Source of the DNA: Persicobacter sp. CCB-QB2
GTDB taxonomy: Bacteria > Bacteroidota > Bacteroidia > Cytophagales > Cyclobacteriaceae
Direction of reading: 5' to 3'
Assembly: GCF_001274635.1 (NCBI RefSeq)
Contig: NZ_LBGV01000001.1
Span: forward strand, 3,162,001 to 3,226,000
DNA: 64,000 bases
The notes under the pieces were generated by a model, which saw only the letters and a list, made by a program, of their open reading frames with translations, made no database searches and had not been told where the DNA came from. Made by a program: the position numbers and the translations under genes. Below are positions 62,317 through 64,000 of this stretch, one piece after another. How positions within the stretch are numbered: position 1 is the stretch's first letter; each line of letters starts with the position of its first letter.

Positions 62317-62420
62317 TACCCGAAATATTCACCGCTAAATTTCGTCAATCGACTAAATGATTTATTTTCAACTCCATAAGGTTGAACTTATTGATTAATA
62401 ACCCGAATTCGGGCAAGCTT
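62317..62420 (-). repeat. Family A dispersed repeat, copy A13 (truncated at a gene end)
   Basis: About 104 bp: ACCCGAAATATTCACCGC at one end, then TTGATTAATAACCCGAATTC and GGGCAAGCTT, after which it stops exactly at the 3' end of the DUF523 gene. The inner half of the element is missing. Confidence 0.78.
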
Positions 62421-62848
62421 TAAATAATATAGTCTAACTCAGTGGTGACTTTGATCCCCTTTGCTTTAAGTTTTTGAGTAAAAATCCCATCTCCGGGAAC
62501 CAATCGACCAGAAAAGCTCCCGTCATAAATTAAGCCGCAACCACAGGAGGGCGATTTGGCTTTCAATATGGCGGCTTGCACCCCCGCGGCCTCAGCTTGC
62601 TTCAGGGCCTCATCGGCTCCGGCCATAAAGGCCGCTGTCACATCTGTACCGGATTGGGTACAAATTTTATTCCCCTGCATTTCAGCCGGTACTCGAGGAG
62701 TGGGCAGTCCGCCAAGTACTTCCGGACAAAGGGGCAGGAGGTTTTCTGCCCCATAGCGATCAATGATCTGCTGTTGGAGGTTATGGCGACCATCATAACG
62801 ACAATGTTGCCCCATTAAACAAGCGGATATCGCTACTTTTTTTTTCAC
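62420..62848 (-). CDS. DUF523 domain-containing protein
   Basis: This 142-residue protein matches DUF523 over its whole length: VAISACLMGQHCRYDGRHN, LLPLCPEVLGGLPTPRVPAEMQG, VTAAFMAGADEALKQAEAAGVQAAILKAKSPSCGCGLIYDGSFSG and LVPGDGIFTQKLKAKGIKV. The conserved cysteines (CLMGQHC, LCPE, SPSCGCG) suggest metal or sulphur chemistry, but the function is unknown. Its start overlaps the MscS-like gene stop by 4 bases (ATGA), so the two are co-translated. The 3' end runs straight into repeat A13, which may supply the last codons. Confidence 0.9.
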   Translation of the reverse strand: MKKKVAISACLMGQHCRYDGRHNLQQQIIDRYGAENLLPLCPEVLGGLPTPRVPAEMQGNKICTQSGTDVTAAFMAGADEALKQAEAAGVQAAILKAKSPSCGCGLIYDGSFSGRLVPGDGIFTQKLKAKGIKVTTELDYII

Positions 62849-63348
62849 AAATTAGACTTTTCTTTTCGAACAATTGCTTTCTGCATGGCCAGGTTATTGG
62901 GGTAAGCAATTTCATTTCCTTCCAAATCAATTACCCGAATATTGAACAGGTTAATGTCGATGACTTTACCTTCGGCTCCGTTGTCTCCATCTTTTATTTT
63001 GATATGATCTCCAATTTTAAAGGGAGCATTAAAAAACAGAATCAGGGCGGAGGTGATGTTACTCAAAACAGACCAGGCTGCGAAAAAGGCCACCCCGACG
63101 ACGGTAAAAATGGACGCAATATAAACCGAAAGGCCCTGAACCGAAACCTGCCAAATCATGCCCAGACCAATAAGTCCGAGTACTGAAAGCAAGAAAGTAA
63201 CCACCTTCTGAACATAGGCCGCCCGAAAGGGCAGGTAGTCCCTTTTTACGCCAGAAGAATGAATATAACGAACTAAAAGGGTCCTACTCGTAAAAAAAAG
63301 GACAAACAAACAGAGCGTTCCAAGCAGTTCATAGTGGATTGTTTGCAT
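62845..63348 (-). CDS. Small MscS-family mechanosensitive channel
   Basis: This 167-residue protein has three hydrophobic helices: LLGTLCLFVLFFTSRTLLV, VVTFLLSVLGLIGLGMIWQV and the pore-lining SIFTVVGVAFFAAWSVLSNITSALILFF. A short MscS beta domain follows (FKIGDHIKIKDGDNGAEGKVIDINLFNIRVIDLEGNEIAYPNNLAMQKAIV). This is the minimal MscS layout without the large cytoplasmic C-terminal cage. It should open under membrane tension to release solutes in hypo-osmotic shock. It is the first gene of a two-gene unit with DUF523. Confidence 0.87.
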   Translation of the reverse strand: MQTIHYELLGTLCLFVLFFTSRTLLVRYIHSSGVKRDYLPFRAAYVQKVVTFLLSVLGLIGLGMIWQVSVQGLSVYIASIFTVVGVAFFAAWSVLSNITSALILFFNAPFKIGDHIKIKDGDNGAEGKVIDINLFNIRVIDLEGNEIAYPNNLAMQKAIVRKEKSNL

Positions 63349-63818
63349 TGGTATTTTTTATGGTTAATACTGTGTAAATAATGGGTAAATAGGTAGGGGA
63401 GGCTACCTAAAGCGCTAATTTGAGCGAGAAGGTAGTGTAAATTTAATCAATGGAAAAGGGTCGATAATAGAAAGTCTGTTAAAAGATTCTATCTTTGTAA
63501 TTTACTTCAGTAGTAGCATTTTCAAAAGGTTTGTTCCTAAGAAAATTTCTATGCTGCGGGTAAAAAATGCCTCAATTTTTCGGGAAAACCAAGAGGACAC
63601 GCTCAAAACCATTTCGCCCCATCATTCACCTTCCGGCAAGGGTTGCGGTGCAAGTCGGTAAGCAGGAAGGGATTGCAAGGAGGAGAAAAAAAATCAACCC
63701 CCCATTAAGCTAAAATCCATTGGTTACCCCAAGATCATTTGAGGTAAAGAAAGAAAGAAAGAAAAGCGAACAGCATTTCGATAGGATAGATCTAAAAAAA
63801 ACAGAAAGCAGCGCATCT
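63349..63818. other. Divergent region between MscS-like gene and mutS
   Basis: A 470-base gap. TATCTTTG (63490-63497) is a good -7 element pointing at mutS and would give a leader of about 315 bases. Within that leader an inverted repeat CCTTCC/GGAAGG (around 63631-63669) encloses GCAAGGGTTGC and GGTGCAAGTCGG, a structured GC-rich stretch. No gene is seen. Confidence 0.45.
63490..63497 (+). promoter_or_regulatory. -7 element of the mutS transcript
   Basis: TATCTTTG fits TAnnTTTG; no matching -33 box is visible at the usual spacing. Confidence 0.4.
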
Positions 63819-64000
63819 ATGGCCAAGGGGAGCAAAGAAACACCTTTGATGAAGCAGTACAATGCCATCAAGACACAATATCCGGGAGCACTTTTACTTT
63901 TCCGCGTAGGAGACTTTTACGAGACCTTCGGGCAGGATGCCGTCACAGCGGCCAAGGTGCTGGATATTGTCCTGACCAAAAGGGCCAATGGTTCGGCCTC
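63819..64000 (+). CDS. mutS: DNA mismatch repair protein MutS, N-terminal part (runs off window)
   Basis: The frame starting at the ATG at 63819 reads [20 protein letters not shown], followed by [20 protein letters not shown] and LDIVLTKR, and stays open to the end of the window. This is the mismatch-recognition domain I of Mut[11 protein letters not shown] contains the Phe-x-Glu motif (FYE) that inserts at mismatches. Only 60 codons are visible. MutS binds mispaired bases and starts repair with MutL. It diverges from the MscS-like gene with a long putative leader. Confidence 0.93.
   Translation, partial: MAKGSKETPLMKQYNAIKTQYPGALLLFRVGDFYETFGQDAVTAAKVLDIVLTKRANGSA

Noticed and set aside
63630..63680. 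GGTGCAAGTC motif like part of a cobalamin riboswitch
   Set aside because: The B12 box and the other conserved blocks are missing, and mutS is not a B12-regulated gene.

Overview
The window is a chromosomal segment of a Bacteroidota bacterium, most likely of the order Cytophagales. Direct support comes from the many promoters with the -7 element TAnnTTTG (clearest in front of the tRNA array, an RluA gene, a sigma-factor gene and gltX), the lipoproteins with short Bacteroidota-style signal peptides, the DUF4154/YfiR, DUF2141, OstA-like and PD40/TPR envelope proteins, and a DnaE polymerase with a fused N-terminal proofreading exonuclease. The genus cannot be read from the sequence. No phage, plasmid, CRISPR array, rRNA or intact transposase is visible.

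Layout. 1-7.3 kb: end of an AraC regulator, a YfiR-like protein, prfA, a beta-helix lipoprotein, TrhA/HlyIII, a sigma factor, a desaturase and an RluA pseudouridine synthase. 7.3-17.4 kb: SDR, membrane protein, YfcE phosphodiesterase, OstA-like protein divergent from tilS and a cNMP-binding protein, adenine deaminase and a lipoprotein. 17.8-24.5 kb: NPP-type phosphodiesterase, glyS, and a universal-stress-protein/cation antiporter/FkbM methyltransferase operon. 24.7-32.7 kb: two glycosyltransferases, a methyltransferase, a LamB-like porin, an aspartic protease with PDZ domain and a DUF2141 protein. 32.7-33.3 kb: five identical tandem tRNA-Arg(ACG) genes. 33.8-39.7 kb: sucA-sucB-lpd, the complete 2-oxoglutarate dehydrogenase complex. 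40-47.4 kb: aquaporin, two GNAT enzymes, Ohr, an outer-membrane barrel, a glycosidase-like lipoprotein with a CBM, and cysE preceded by a Cys-rich small ORF. 47.8-57.2 kb: TPR/PD40 protein, gltX, three paralogous 114-residue secreted proteins, a fatty-acid hydroxylase and icd. 57.5-64 kb: dnaE, DUF523 protein, MscS-like channel and the start of mutS.

The most unusual content lies between genes. A dispersed, imperfectly palindromic element of about 120-220 bp (called family A here) occurs about 13 times, in both orientations, only in intergenic DNA and mostly just behind stop codons. Intact copies end in inverted repeats close to CCCGAATTATTCACCGC and carry a strongly conserved core. A second MITE-like element (family B, about 160 bp) occurs twice. 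A 30-codon ORF with a Cys-x3-Cys-Cys motif directly precedes cysE and looks like a cysteine-sensing leader peptide.

Five genes (a GT4 glycosyltransferase, the LamB-like porin, aqpZ, the glycosidase-like lipoprotein and icd) are each broken by what looks like one missing G or C in a G/C run. Because icd is a core gene and all five events are alike, consensus sequencing error is the most economical reading. These genes are reported at full length with the break marked.
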